Source: CBDBZX01 sp965213645 (GTDB taxonomy: Bacteria > Deinococcota > Deinococci > Deinococcales > Trueperaceae). Taken from it: 64,000 bases of DNA. The stretch covers positions 1,240,001-1,304,000 of the forward strand of contig CBDBZX010000002.1 of assembly GCA_965213645.1 (NCBI GenBank), in the 5' to 3' direction. The translations under genes and the position numbers were made by a program. This document shows, one piece after another, positions 35,180 through 44,178 of this stretch (position 1 is the first letter of the stretch; every line of letters starts with the position of its first letter). Under the pieces are notes generated by a model that was not told the origin of the DNA, did no database searches, and worked only from the letters and a program-made list of their open reading frames with translations.

Positions 35180-36442
35180 CTAGTTTCCTGCCAGCAGCGC
35201 ATCCGCCTCCGTCTTGAGGTCTTGTAAGGCTTGCTTCACGCTCTTGGTATTCGTAGCGATCTCTTCCCACGTCGTCAACTCCAGTTCGCGGATGGCGGGC
35301 ATGGCGGGTGGGCGCGGACGGGGGAAGCTCGAGGCCTGGAACTGGTCGATGGCAATCTTGAAGTTGGGGTTCTGCGCGTAGAATTCCTGCGAGGTCTGGT
35401 TCTCCAAGGTGCTCGCGCGAATCGGCATATAGCCCGTCTCGGTGTGCCAGTAGGCGTTGTTCTCGGTGTTGGTCATCCAACTGATGAAGGTCCACGCGGC
35501 TTGCTGCTGCTCCTCGGGGATGCTCGCGACGATGCCTAAAGTCGCCCCGCCGATGGGGGCCGCGCAGACCTCGTTGCAGGGTAAGGGTGCAACGCCCAGC
35601 TCGAAGTCCGTATCCTCCTGGAAGCTGCCCAGGTTGCCCGTCGAGGTGAAGATTATGGCGGTGCGGCCCGAGAAGAAGTCCTGGTCGGAGAGGTCTTCGT
35701 TGGCGTCAATGCCCGCCTCCGCGTAGGCGACTTCCTCGTCGTAGATGAGGCCGTGCAAAAAGTCGTAGGTTTCCACCGCTTCGGGCGCGGTCAGAGTCAG
35801 CTCGGTCACGGCCTCGTCCATCCAATCGCCGCCGTTTTGCCGCACAAAGGCGTGGCGCACCCACTGGGGCGGGGCGCTTAGGCCGTACTGGACCGTCTCG
35901 CCGTTCTCTTGCACGGTGAGGGTGTTCGCGGCGCTCAGCAGCTCGTCCCAGGTGGCAGGCGGGCTCTCGGGGTCTAAGCCCGCTTCGCGGAAGAGGTCCT
36001 TGTTGTAGTACATGACCGGTACGGAGTTGTTAAAAGGAATCACATAGGGCGTGTCCCCGTACTGCGCCGCCTCCCAGATGCCGGGGATGAGGTCGCCCGT
36101 GTCGAAGCCCGTGCTGCCAATCAGCTCGTCCAGAGGCAGCAGCACGCCCCGGTCCGCGAAGATGCCGTAGCGGGTGATCTCTAACTGCACCACGTCCGGC
36201 ACGCGGCCCGACACGACAGCCGCTTGTAAGCGCGTGATCATCTCGTTGTAGTTGCCCGCGTCTACCCCCTCGATTTGGATGTCGTCGTGCGAGGCGTTGA
36301 ACTCTTCGATGAGAGTCTGCATCGCGTCGTTGTCCCCGAACGAGTGCCAGAAGGTGAGGGGCGTTTGAGCCTGGGCGAAGGTAGCGAAAGTTAGGAGTAG
36401 CGCGGCGAGCAGGGCGAAGTGTTTCATGAGTTCCTCCAACAT
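35180..36442 (-). CDS. ABC sugar/glycerophosphate-binding protein (UgpB-like)
   Basis: 420 residues. Signal peptide LLAALLLTFATFAQA. TPLTFWHSFGDNDAMQTLIE is the opening strand of the SBP_bac_1 family, with later blocks PYVIPFNNSVPVMYYNKDLF and PLPCNEVCAAPIGGATLGIV close to UgpB, which binds glycerol-3-phosphate and its diesters. Neighbouring GDPD and paired permeases support this. No ATPase is encoded with it; the permease operon may borrow the ATPase at 28607 or one elsewhere. GAGGAA lies before the ATG. Confidence 0.85.
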   Translation of the reverse strand: MLEELMKHFALLAALLLTFATFAQAQTPLTFWHSFGDNDAMQTLIEEFNASHDDIQIEGVDAGNYNEMITRLQAAVVSGRVPDVVQLEITRYGIFADRGVLLPLDELIGSTGFDTGDLIPGIWEAAQYGDTPYVIPFNNSVPVMYYNKDLFREAGLDPESPPATWDELLSAANTLTVQENGETVQYGLSAPPQWVRHAFVRQNGGDWMDEAVTELTLTAPEAVETYDFLHGLIYDEEVAYAEAGIDANEDLSDQDFFSGRTAIIFTSTGNLGSFQEDTDFELGVAPLPCNEVCAAPIGGATLGIVASIPEEQQQAAWTFISWMTNTENNAYWHTETGYMPIRASTLENQTSQEFYAQNPNFKIAIDQFQASSFPRPRPPAMPAIRELELTTWEEIATNTKSVKQALQDLKTEADALLAGN

Positions 36443-36596
36443 GCGGATTTGTCTAGCGCCAGTGCGGGTAGCGCACTCGCGAAAGACTTAGGTGGAGTGA
36501 GGGCTGAAGATTTGAGATAGGGGGATGGGGAGATGAGGAGAACTGCTGGTGCCTTTTCTCCCTATCTCTCCATCCCCTCATCTCCCTATCGCCTCA
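36443..36596 (-). other. Hairpin-rich spacer between ugpE-like and ugpB-like genes
   Basis: Purine-rich GATAGGGGGATGGGGAGATG is mirrored by CATCCCCTCATCTCCCTATC, giving a long imperfect stem. A related purine/pyrimidine arrangement follows the telA-like gene near 51940-51990. It could attenuate between permease and receptor genes. Confidence 0.4.
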
Positions 36597-37499
36597 TCAG
36601 CCTTTCAACCCCGAAAGCGTAATCCCCTTGACGAGCTGCTTTTCAGCGAGCGCAAAGGCAATTAGCGTTGGTAAGAGCACCAGAACACTCGCGGCAAGAA
36701 CGACCGGCCAGTTGGTCAGCCCTTCCTCCTGACTCACCGCGAGAAAGCTGGCGAGGCCAATCTGCACGGTGCGCATGTCCTGGGAGTCGGTGACGATTAA
36801 AGGCCACAAGTAGGCGTTCCACTCGCTTAGGAAAGTGAAGAGTCCGGCGGTGGCAATCGCAGGTTTGGCGAGCGGCACGAAGATGCGCCACAGGGTCGTG
36901 AAGCGGCTCGCCCCGTCGATGCGGGCGGCGTCCTCCAACTCCTGCGGAATGCTCTTGAAGTGCTGCCGAATAAGAAAGACGCTAAAGCCACTCGCGAGAA
37001 AGGGCAGGATGAGCGCGCCGAAAGTGTTGATGAGGCCGAGGTTGGAGAGCGTCAGATAGTTGGGAATCAGCACCACCTGGGCGGGAATCATCAGCGTGGC
37101 GAGGAAGAGCCCGAAGAGAAGATTTTTGCCGACGAAACGCAGCCGCGCGAAGGCGTAAGCCGCCAGGATGGAGGTCAAGAGTTGCCCGGCGGTAATCGCC
37201 GAGGCCATCACGAGCGTGTTGAAGAAGTAGCGCGCGAAGGGCGCGCCCGTCCAGGCAAGGAGGTAGTTGCGCCACTGCGGGTCGCGGGGTAGGAGCTGCG
37301 GCGGGAAGCGGAAGGCTTCGATTAGGGTCATGAGCGAGGTACTGAGGGTGATGAGGAAGGGCGTGACCATAACGAGCCCGGCGAAGAGGGCAACGCTGAC
37401 TGCGAGGACGCGCCCGAAGGGTAAGGGGCCCCGGACTCGAGCTGCCTTAGGCAACGGCTTCACGGCTTCGCGGTTCCGCCTGAAACGCGCGTCAGCCAT
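36597..37499 (-). CDS. ABC sugar-type permease (UgpE/MalG family)
   Basis: About 300 residues from ATG 37499, which overlaps the stop of the upstream permease gene by eight bases; the longer reading from 37523 lies inside that gene. Six membrane segments; the coupling loop is ELEDAARIDGASRFTTLWRIFVPLAKPAIATA, the EAA motif of carbohydrate permeases. Partner of the truncated permease at 37492. Confidence 0.9.
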   Translation of the reverse strand: MADARFRRNREAVKPLPKAARVRGPLPFGRVLAVSVALFAGLVMVTPFLITLSTSLMTLIEAFRFPPQLLPRDPQWRNYLLAWTGAPFARYFFNTLVMASAITAGQLLTSILAAYAFARLRFVGKNLLFGLFLATLMIPAQVVLIPNYLTLSNLGLINTFGALILPFLASGFSVFLIRQHFKSIPQELEDAARIDGASRFTTLWRIFVPLAKPAIATAGLFTFLSEWNAYLWPLIVTDSQDMRTVQIGLASFLAVSQEEGLTNWPVVLAASVLVLLPTLIAFALAEKQLVKGITLSGLKG

Positions 37500-38115
37500 A
37501 GTGCACCCGCCGCCCGGCCACACGGAACTGAACGTAGGTGAGAATGAGCAGAATCGCGAGCAGCACGACTGCTAAAGCCGAGGCCCGCCCGATGTCGAAG
37601 TAGACGAAGGCACGGCGGTAGAGCAAGTTGACCAGCACATCCGTGCCTAGCGCCGGACCGCCGCCGGTCATCACGTTGACAACCGCGAAGACCTGAAACG
37701 AGCCGATGACCGAGACGACCAAGATGAAAAAAGTGGTAGGCGTCAGGAGCGGCCACGTCACCGAGCGGAAGACTTGCCACCTGCTCGCCCCGTCGATGCG
37801 GGCTGCCTCGACGTACTCCTTGGGAATCGCCTGGAGCCCCGCGATGAAGAGCACGATGTCGTAGCCGAGACTCTGCCACACGCTCACGATGACGACCGCC
37901 CAGAGCGCCGTGTTCGGGTCGATGAGCCAGGGCACCTGTGACGCGCCGAGCCCGGTCAGGAGCGCGTTGACGAGCCCCGCGTCCGTGTTGAAGAGGTAGC
38001 GCCACACGAGCGCGATGGCGACCGAGGAGGACACGACGGGCAGGAAGTACGCGCCGCGCAGAAAGCGGTTGAGGGCCGTCTCACGCAGGACGAGGTGCGC
38101 GAGCGTCACCAGCCT
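37492..38115 (-). pseudogene. ABC sugar-type permease (UgpA family), 5' truncated
   Basis: About 205 residues of a UgpA/MalF-like permease are left: LRLVTLAHLVLRETALNRFL, AYFLPVVSSSVAIALVWRYLF, and the EAA loop EYVEAARIDGASRWQVFRSV. The first two membrane segments (roughly 80 residues) normally present are absent. The reading frame continues upstream into DNA that codes for the PHP protein in another frame, so the gene was joined to it by a deletion at about 38105-38130. Without its N-terminus the importer is unlikely to work, unless a start such as the ATG at 38145 gives a functional short form. Confidence 0.8.
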
Positions 38116-38891
38116 AAGTTGAGGGAGAAGGGGTGGTTGACGCATACCAGCCCGCTTTGGGCGCGTGTTTCATCCGCGACATCGTTGATGGTGCGCCCGG
38201 TGGCGTTGCACGGATCGACAAAGGTGTCTATCCAGGTGCTCAACCCTTGTAAGTTCGCGTGACCGCTATGTCCGGTGAGTTCCAAGCTGGTGAGCACCGC
38301 CAAATCGGGACCCGCGAGGCTCTCGAGTTCCGCCCAACCTGCGTTTGTGAAGTGGTCGGTGAGCGACAAGAAGTCGAGCCCGTAGCGCCGCGCCGCGCTG
38401 ACAACTTCAGCCACCGACGCGGAGCCGTCGCTGTGGTGACTGTGCGCGTGCAACTCACCTCGGTAGTAGCCTGCGCCGTCACGTCCATTTTGCTCCGCAG
38501 GCTGAGCGGAGGACGCTTCGACCGCGTCCGCCACCTCTACACTACTCTCGATAATAATCTGATAATCCGCCGCCTCTTCAGTGCGCTCGACGTCAATTTG
38601 AACGCGCCACTCACCAGGGGTGATCTCACCAGGCAAGCCACCTTCGCTCGCCCACGTCTTGCTGAGGTCGAGTGTGAGGGCGAGGTCGCCGAAGCCGCCC
38701 GGGTTCATGCGCGTGCCTCGGTAGCCTTCAGGCGAGAACACCGACAGGAAAAGCTGGCACACGCGCTCTTTGCGGTAGCGTAGCGTCACGCATAGGCGCT
38801 CGAGACCTTCTGGAACATTGAACGTATGTTGCAGGTAGTGAATGCGAGGCTCTAGTTCGATGTGACCCTCAAAGGTGGCGAGTTCGTTCAT
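38106..38891 (-). pseudogene. PHP-domain phosphoesterase, 3' truncated
   Basis: 261 residues remain. The N-terminal half is a beta-rich region. The PHP part reads GYYRGELHAHSHHSDGSASV with the HxH metal site, then LDFLSLTDHFTNAGWAEL with the DH ligand, VLTSLELTGHSGHANL with Glu and His ligands, and GLVCVNHPFSL, where the NHP motif begins. The frame then ends (NLGW stop) at the junction with the headless permease, so the last part of the metal-binding fold is missing. Homologues usually continue by about 100 residues. SD-like GGAGG precedes ATG 38891. Confidence 0.8.
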
Positions 38892-38904
38892 CTTGACCTC
38901 CTCC

Positions 38905-39059
38905 TAGCAGGTACACCCTTGCGGGTACTATAGTCATCTGGTTTAAAACACTCGCACTGTAGAAAACGCCGTTTCACTGCGTGAAAACTTCGTAACGAGC
39001 ACGCACGTTCAGGGATGATATCTGTATTCAACTGTCTCAATAAGTTGTGGAACTGCTAT
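38905..39059 (+). repeat. Dispersed repeat, GATGATACC family, full copy
   Basis: Blocks in order: GCAGGTACACCC, ACTATAGTCATCTGGTTT, a triloop hairpin TTTCAC-TGC-GTGAAA (38972-38986), CACGCACGTTC, GGATGATATCTG, TGTCTCAATAAGTTGTGGAA. Same order as in the copies at 7781 (reverse) and 56363. Confidence 0.7.
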
Positions 39060-39137
39060 CTAAAGATGGGGTTTCGAAAAGAGAGAGGCGCGTAGCGCAC
39101 CCCTCAAAGTGGCTAGTGAGTATTACCGGAAGTAGCG

Positions 39138-39599
39138 CTACGTTCGCTGCACCAGCTCGTCAAGCGTCTCCTCGACGGGCGCACCTTGCAGCCAGATGGA
39201 CTCCATCGCCTCGACGATTTCGGGCGTCGCTTGCGGATAGCCCAGTAAGCTGGGGCGAGGGCGCGAGTACTCGAGCTGATCAATACCAACCGCCCGATCT
39301 GGGTTGTTCGCCAGGAACTCTTGAAAGGCGGGCAACTCGGTCGCAGACTGCACCACGGGCACGTAATTCGTCCTCTGCGCCCAGTCGAACTGCTGTTCGG
39401 GCTCCGTGAGCCAAACCAAAAAGTCCCACGCGGCTTCCTGGCGCTCTTCGAGAATGGTGTTAAAGATGACCAAGTCCGCCCCGCCAACGGGTGCACGCGG
39501 CTCGTTGAAGTAGGGCAGCGGCGCGACGCCGAAGTCGAAATCCACCGCCCGATCTACAAAGAAGTACGAGGCGACCGAGCCGAAGACCATCGCTAACTG
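39138..39599 (-). pseudogene. Second UgpB-like binding protein, C-terminal fragment
   Basis: About 150 residues matching the C-terminal third of SBP_bac_1 receptors (VASYFFVDRAVDFDFGVAPL, EERQEAAWDFLVWLTEPEQQ, FQEFLANNPDRAVGIDQLEY). The signal peptide and the first two thirds are gone; the 5' edge meets a MITE-like element at 39599 and then an IS. A start at 39590 would give an incomplete domain. It is a relic of a second receptor gene for the same kind of importer. Confidence 0.8.
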
Positions 39600-39694
39600 A
39601 TACGGATTCCGCTTAATTCCCTATCACCGAGAAAAGCGTTCGGTGATAGTCCATACCGCTCCATCCGTATATTCCTTCCTATTCGCTACGCTCA
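39599..39694. mobile_element. MITE-like element at the edge of the receptor fragment
   Basis: GATACGGATTCCGCTTA and, reversed, ATACGGATGGAGCGGTA are imperfect inverted ends; inside, TATCACCGA and TCGGTGATA form a perfect 9-bp stem. No coding capacity. Confidence 0.5.
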
Positions 39695-39719
39695 GATTGA
39701 TTAATAGCATTTCCAACAT

Positions 39720-40676
39720 TCACTGCACCAGATAGCCGCAGTGCTCGAAGGTATTTTTAGCATCGTCAGATGTCACTGTAAGAACCGCATCTTTGAAGGC
39801 TTTGATAAGCTTATCGAGAGTGGAAGGTCGGAGCTTTCTGACGAAGGCTTTAATCTTGCTGAATAAGAGTTCAATAGGATTGTAGTCAGGCGAGTAAGCA
39901 GGCAAATAGAGAAGTGAACAGTGGTACTTTTCGACTAGCTTTCTCACGTCTGGTCCATGATGCACACGCCAGTTATCCAGGACGAGCACCGAGCCCACTT
40001 TGAGGTTAGGTAGCAAGGTCTTGAGATAGCTTAGAAAGGCGGCTTTATCGACGTTCTCAGGGTGCACCAAGCAGTGCGCCCCGCTGAGCCCCCTAAGGGT
40101 AACCGCCGCTAAGAGACTGGCTCGCTCTTTTTTACCTTTGGGTGCGTCGTCCACCACGCGCTTGTTGGTAGAGGTGCGTCCATAGCTGCGCGAGAGGTTT
40201 AGGTAAGCGCTCGTTTCATCGAGAAACACCAGTCTCTCAGGGGCAAGCTTCGCTATCTCTTCACGCCACTGCGTTCTGAGTACGTCATCTCGCTCACTTG
40301 GGTAAAGGCTCTTTTTTTACGACTGATGCCCAGTTTGCGAAAGTAATTGTCTACTGTGGATTTCGTGAGTTTAGTACCTGTGCTTTTCGCCAACGCTTCG
40401 GCGTCCAGTCAAGCTGGACGAACGGTGCTGCTCTAGAGTCCAATCGTTATGCTCTGCTACTTGCTTGCGCAACACCTCATGGTGGCTCTCGTCAAGTTTG
40501 CACCCTCTCCCTGGGTGCGGTGTCGCGGCTAGCCCTCCCGCTCTAAAGCGCTTGACGTAGCGCTCGACAGTACGGCGGCTTACGTTAAAACGCCTCGCAA
40601 CTGCGCTCTTGTTCTGTCCCTCTTCGATATGCGCCGCAACAATTCGTTTGCGTAAGTCTATCGAGTATGCTGGCAT
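39720..40676 (-). pseudogene. IS630-type transposase with a 22-base insertion and an A7 frameshift site
   Basis: The HTH half starts at ATG 40676 (MPAYSIDLRKRIVAAHIEEG; RRFNVSRRTVERYVKRF). After WTLEQH a 22-base element (40405-40425) breaks the frame; without it the protein continues AEALAKSTGTKLTKSTVDNY and FRKLGISRKK. At the run of seven A on the coding strand (40312-40318) a -1 shift is needed to go on with SLYPSERDDVLRTQW, LVFLDETSAYLNLSRSYGRT (first Asp), GSVLVLDNWRVHHG (second Asp) and YSPDYNPIELLFSKIK (Glu). With the -1 shift and without the insert the length is exactly in frame (about 312 codons). So the -1 shift may be natural and the insertion the real lesion. Confidence 0.85.
40405..40425 (-). 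repeat. 21-bp element (CCGTTCG/CCAG...CTGG family) in a transposase gene
   Basis: ccagtcaagctggacgaac then gg on the plus strand; hairpin CCAGT-CAA-GCTGG. Third unrelated transposase site for this core. Net insertion of 22 bases between WTLEQH and AEALAK. Confidence 0.87.
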
Positions 40677-40969
40677 GGCTTTCGTCTACTGTGTGACTGC
40701 GGAAAATGGAAATGCTATAGGTTTCGAGTCGATGACATAGGTCTCTAAGTCAAGACACAAGCGGGGCGTATCATGCCGTTAAACAGGGCGCATCATGCCG
40801 TTACTGAACCGCTGCGTCTATGACCAGATGCTACCTGTTGTTAGAGACTCTTCGGCGTCCGCGACGCCTGCTAAATAGAGCTCGAACGGGCAAAGCCTGG
40901 CCCTCAGCCGTAGCTATATATGTGATGTCCACGTGCCACACCTGATTGATCGCCGCCTCAGTGATGCCA

Positions 40970-41014
40970 CCGTTCGTTCACTACGTGAGGACTTACGTAC
41001 ACCAGCTCGACTGG
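40970..41014 (+). repeat. 45-bp long form of the CCGTTCG/CTGG element
   Basis: CCGTTCG, hairpin TTCAC-TAC-GTGAG, GACTTACGTACA, then CCAGCTCGACTGG. Removing the middle 24 bases gives exactly the 21-bp core at 25596. Compare 56592-56633. Confidence 0.75.
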
Positions 41015-41046
41015 ATAGCCCACCAGTTCTACTGCGTCGATTCCTG

Positions 41047-41070
41047 TTCCCGGAGGGAAACTTCGTAAGC
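41047..41070 (-). repeat. TTACGAAG-family repeat in the IS3 remnant
   Basis: Reverse complement of the copy at 53893-53916, at the corresponding position of the same IS3-type orfA. Confidence 0.8.
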
Positions 41071-41336
41071 CTTGCGTAGCGGGTGTAAACTCCACCGGGT
41101 ACTGCCTAACTACTCTTTTTCCTTCTGCCATGATTCATCTCCTTGTCAAAGTCTATTCCTACTAACTTTGTCCAAGGTGATGGGCCAACGCCAGGTCATA
41201 GCTGACTCTAACTGTGCGAGGTGTGTAGGGAGGACCTTGAAGTGACATCCAGTGAGAGCAGTAGCTGCCACCATGAACTTAGCTCGAGGGGACGAAGTAA
41301 GAGTTTTGTAAGAGTCTGTCTTCTAAGCTGAATGGC

Positions 41337-43295
41337 GTGAACCTGTTTCATCTTTTCGGTATCAGCGAACGCTTCGAGAAAGACGGCTGGCGCTATAGCC
41401 TACTCATTGCCATTCCTGCCGCCGTCCTCGCTTACCTCGTCGCGCTGCTCCTAGAGAGGCCAAGCGGCCAATTTAGCGCCTTTGATCTCTATACCTACAC
41501 GGGCTTAGCGTTTACTTTCTTAGTACTCGAAGCGCTGCTCTTGACCCGCAAGCTGAGCCTCCACGCGACGCTCTACACCCTCTTGTCCCTCATCAGCGGG
41601 CAGTTCCTAGGCAAGCTCGTCTTCCTGCTCTTTTTCAACCCGAACCCCGAGAACTTCCACGCCGAGCTGACTGAGACCTTCTTCTGGATACCTGCCGTCT
41701 ACATTCTAGGGTCGTTCGTGCCCGGCTTGAGGTGGGGACGTCCTCTCGCGCTGACCTTTTTCGCGGGCGCGTCGCTCGTCGGCGGGGGCTACATCCTCTT
41801 CTACGCACCTCGGGGTGAGAACCTCGGTGTTATCTACGCGCTCTACGAGCTGGGGCTCGCCAACATCACACTCCTCATCCTGCTACAGGCCTTTCTCGCA
41901 TTTAAGGACCGTTTGGTCAAGCAGAGCTCCCGCGCTGAAGTGCTCGAGCAGCTAGCTTACAGTGACTCTTTGACCGGCCTGCCGAACCGCTTAGCTTTAG
42001 AGCGAGACCTCGCGCACCTGAGTGAGCGTTCGTCCGGCGGGAACGTAGGTGTGTTTTTTCTCGACATCGACGGGTTCAAGCTCGTTAATGACGCTTACGG
42101 TCACGCCACCGGAGATAGGCTTTTGCGAACCGTAGCTGAGCGGCTGAGTGACCTGCTGCGGCGTGGCGACGCGGCTTACCGCCTGAGCGGTGACGAGTTT
42201 GTTCTGGTCTGTTCTCAGCTCACAAGCTCCGAGGACGCGCGTGCGGTCGGCGAGCGGGTCTGCTCCTCGTTAGAACGGCCTATTCTTATAGATGGTCAGG
42301 TCGTTTCGGTTTCAGTGAGCGTTGGTATAGCACTCTCTTCGGATGACGGAATAGAGCCAGAGGAACTTCTCAAACGAGCTGATGCAGCCATGTACGAGGT
42401 CAAGACGGGGGGCAAGAACGGTATCCGCTTCTACCAAGGTGCGCGCGAGCATGAACTCGAACGCCGAGCGGAGTTGGCCCAAGCGCTCGCCCAGGCGCTC
42501 GCTTACGGCGGAGAGGGGCTCGCGCTCTTCTACCAGCCTATCGTTGACGCAGCGACAGGTCGTGTGGAGAAGGTCGAAGCGCTGCTCCGCTGGGAGTATA
42601 AAGGTGGCTGGGTCTCACCGGGCGAATTCATCCCTATCGCTGAGGAGGTCGGCCTGATCCGCCCGCTCGGAGCTTGGGTTTTGCACACCGCTTGCCACCA
42701 AGCTCAAGGGTGGTGCGGGCAAAATATAGATGACATTAGGGTCTGCGTGAACGTCTCCGCGCACCAGTTCACACAGCCCGACTTCGTCGGGGTCGTGACG
42801 GAAGCGCTGAGTCGCTCCGGTTTGCCGCCGCACCTGCTAGAACTCGAGCTGACCGAGTCAGTGCTCGTCCAAGCCTTTGACCAGGTCCGCGCCTGCCTAG
42901 CACGGCTACGGAAGCAGGGCGTCGCCGTCGCGCTTGACGACTTCGGCACCGGCTACTCATCGCTCTCGTACCTAGAAGAGTTGGACTTCGACACTATCAA
43001 GCTCGACCGCTCATTTGTCCAGAAGCTCTCGAAGACCCGTGAGAGCCCGCACTTTCCTCTCGCCGTGGTACGCGCCGTGGTCGAGATCGCCGCCGTACTG
43101 GACGTACAGATCGTCGCCGAGGGGATCGAAACGGCGGAGCAACAGGCGCTACTCGGTTCGCTCGGCTGCACTCTGATGCAAGGCTTTCTCTTCGCGCGGC
43201 CAATGCCTGCCGAGCAGATGCAAGTGCATCTTAGAGAAGCAGTACGTATTCAGGGGACCTCCGAGCCGAATTCAGCGGCTCGCTACCTCAACTAG
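41337..43295 (+). CDS. Membrane-bound GGDEF-EAL protein
   Basis: 652 residues from GTG 41337. The first 200 residues hold about six hydrophobic segments (for example LLIAIPAAVLAYLVALLL, VYILGSFVPGLRWG, LANITLLILLQAFLAF), a membrane sensor. The GGDEF domain starts YSDSLTGLPNRLALERDL; its active site reads RLSGDEFVLVC, SGDEF instead of GGDEF, a form that can still be active. The EAL domain is intact: KVEALLRWEY and DDFGTGYSSLSYL, ending with the EGIETAEQ block. So phosphodiesterase activity is likely and cyclase activity possible. It converges with the next gene, overlapping it by eight bases. Confidence 0.92.
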   Translation: MNLFHLFGISERFEKDGWRYSLLIAIPAAVLAYLVALLLERPSGQFSAFDLYTYTGLAFTFLVLEALLLTRKLSLHATLYTLLSLISGQFLGKLVFLLFFNPNPENFHAELTETFFWIPAVYILGSFVPGLRWGRPLALTFFAGASLVGGGYILFYAPRGENLGVIYALYELGLANITLLILLQAFLAFKDRLVKQSSRAEVLEQLAYSDSLTGLPNRLALERDLAHLSERSSGGNVGVFFLDIDGFKLVNDAYGHATGDRLLRTVAERLSDLLRRGDAAYRLSGDEFVLVCSQLTSSEDARAVGERVCSSLERPILIDGQVVSVSVSVGIALSSDDGIEPEELLKRADAAMYEVKTGGKNGIRFYQGAREHELERRAELAQALAQALAYGGEGLALFYQPIVDAATGRVEKVEALLRWEYKGGWVSPGEFIPIAEEVGLIRPLGAWVLHTACHQAQGWCGQNIDDIRVCVNVSAHQFTQPDFVGVVTEALSRSGLPPHLLELELTESVLVQAFDQVRACLARLRKQGVAVALDDFGTGYSSLSYLEELDFDTIKLDRSFVQKLSKTRESPHFPLAVVRAVVEIAAVLDVQIVAEGIETAEQQALLGSLGCTLMQGFLFARPMPAEQMQVHLREAVRIQGTSEPNSAARYLN

Positions 43296-44148
43296 CACTG
43301 TAACGCAGCCAGAGCCGCATGGTGCCGACTTCAGTCTCCTGACTGCGAATGTCGCCCTCGAACTGCGTCTCTTCTGACTTCTCACCCAACTTACGCATCG
43401 TGAAAACAGCTTCCTCGCCAGCCCAACATAGTCGTGACGCTGTAACTTCGCCTCGCGCGATGTACGAGGGACCGGCGCCCGACCCCTCTGCAACTTGTGC
43501 GAGCTGGTCCATCAGGAGGGCCACGGGCGCAGCCGGATAGTTGTCGAAGTGGCCGCTACACGCCTCCAAAGGAATCGCCGGAATGACGCGCGTGCCCGTT
43601 GCCTCGTGCCAGTGCGTTGGATGTTCGGCAACTGGCGAGAGCTTTTCGAGGCGCGGCGCAACCTGACACCGATGAGCATTGAGGCGCTCAAATAAAGCTA
43701 CAGGCAGGATAGAGTAGTTCACCTCTAAAGTGGCGAGCAGCTCGCCCTCTACAGAAGCCCGAACAGAGGCCACCGCGCCGCGCTTCTCGAGCGTCTCTAC
43801 GTGTGCCTCGAACCGAACCGGAACACCATAAGGTGCATGTACCAGAAATCCCTGGAATGTTGCTTGAGTAGCCAGGTAGAAGCGGCGCTTGTCGTCGCGC
43901 TGTTGCAAGGCCACGGCGCAAAGCCCGGCGATCGCCCCGTGGCGGCTCAAGTCGCCAGGTCGCATAGGTCCTAACGCCCTGCCTTGCGGCAGTTCGGCGG
44001 TCGCTTCAGCAACGAACGAGCCCTCGATCAGATGTTCATGACGCAAAGCGTAGTAAGGGGGGCGCACACAGATGCGTTCTAGTAAAGTGCTACGGGTGAG
44101 AGACTGTGCAACTCGACTATCTCGAAGTGAGGATATATGGAGAGACAT
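43288..44148 (-). CDS. Hotdog-fold-like protein of unknown function
   Basis: About 286 residues from ATG 44148 (MSLHISSLRD; an upstream GTG at 44178 is possible; neither has a good SD). It appears to have two similar halves with thioesterase-like strands: GALGPMRPGDLSR-like RALGPMRPGDLSRHGAIAGL and ATFQGFLVHAPYGVPVRFEA in the first, ACSGHFDNYPAAPVALLMDQ (a typical hotdog helix after H-D-x-Y-P) and TASRLCWAGEEAVFTMRKLG in the second. This resembles AfsA/FabZ-like hotdog proteins. The HFDNYP stretch could be catalytic. I would not name a substrate. Confidence 0.6.
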   Translation of the reverse strand: MSLHISSLRDSRVAQSLTRSTLLERICVRPPYYALRHEHLIEGSFVAEATAELPQGRALGPMRPGDLSRHGAIAGLCAVALQQRDDKRRFYLATQATFQGFLVHAPYGVPVRFEAHVETLEKRGAVASVRASVEGELLATLEVNYSILPVALFERLNAHRCQVAPRLEKLSPVAEHPTHWHEATGTRVIPAIPLEACSGHFDNYPAAPVALLMDQLAQVAEGSGAGPSYIARGEVTASRLCWAGEEAVFTMRKLGEKSEETQFEGDIRSQETEVGTMRLWLRYSAS

Positions 44149-44178
44149 ACAGGCATCGTAGGATGTGAAGTGCTCCAC

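Larger units (their letters stand above)
39705..40717 (-). mobile_element. IS630-type element 2
   Basis: Ends TAGCATTTCCA and TGGAAATGCTA, TA at both edges, 1013 bp. The transposase has two frames joined by a probable -1 shift and carries a single 22-base insertion. The 97-bp element at 9499-9596 has the same ends. Confidence 0.88.
40884..41215 (-). mobile_element. IS3-type element remnant with nested small repeats
   Basis: On the minus strand 41131 begins MAEGKRVVRQYPVEFTPA, the start of an IS3-type orfA. Further in, NQVWHVDITYIAT (about 40905-40955) is from the DDE domain of orfB, so most of the element between is deleted. The outer end TGGCGTTGGCCCATCACC (reverse) near 41190 matches the remnant at 53760. 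Nested in it are a partial 34-bp element (40884-40904), a 45-bp long form of the CCGTTCG element (40970-41014) and a TTACGAAG repeat (41047-41070). Confidence 0.75.
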
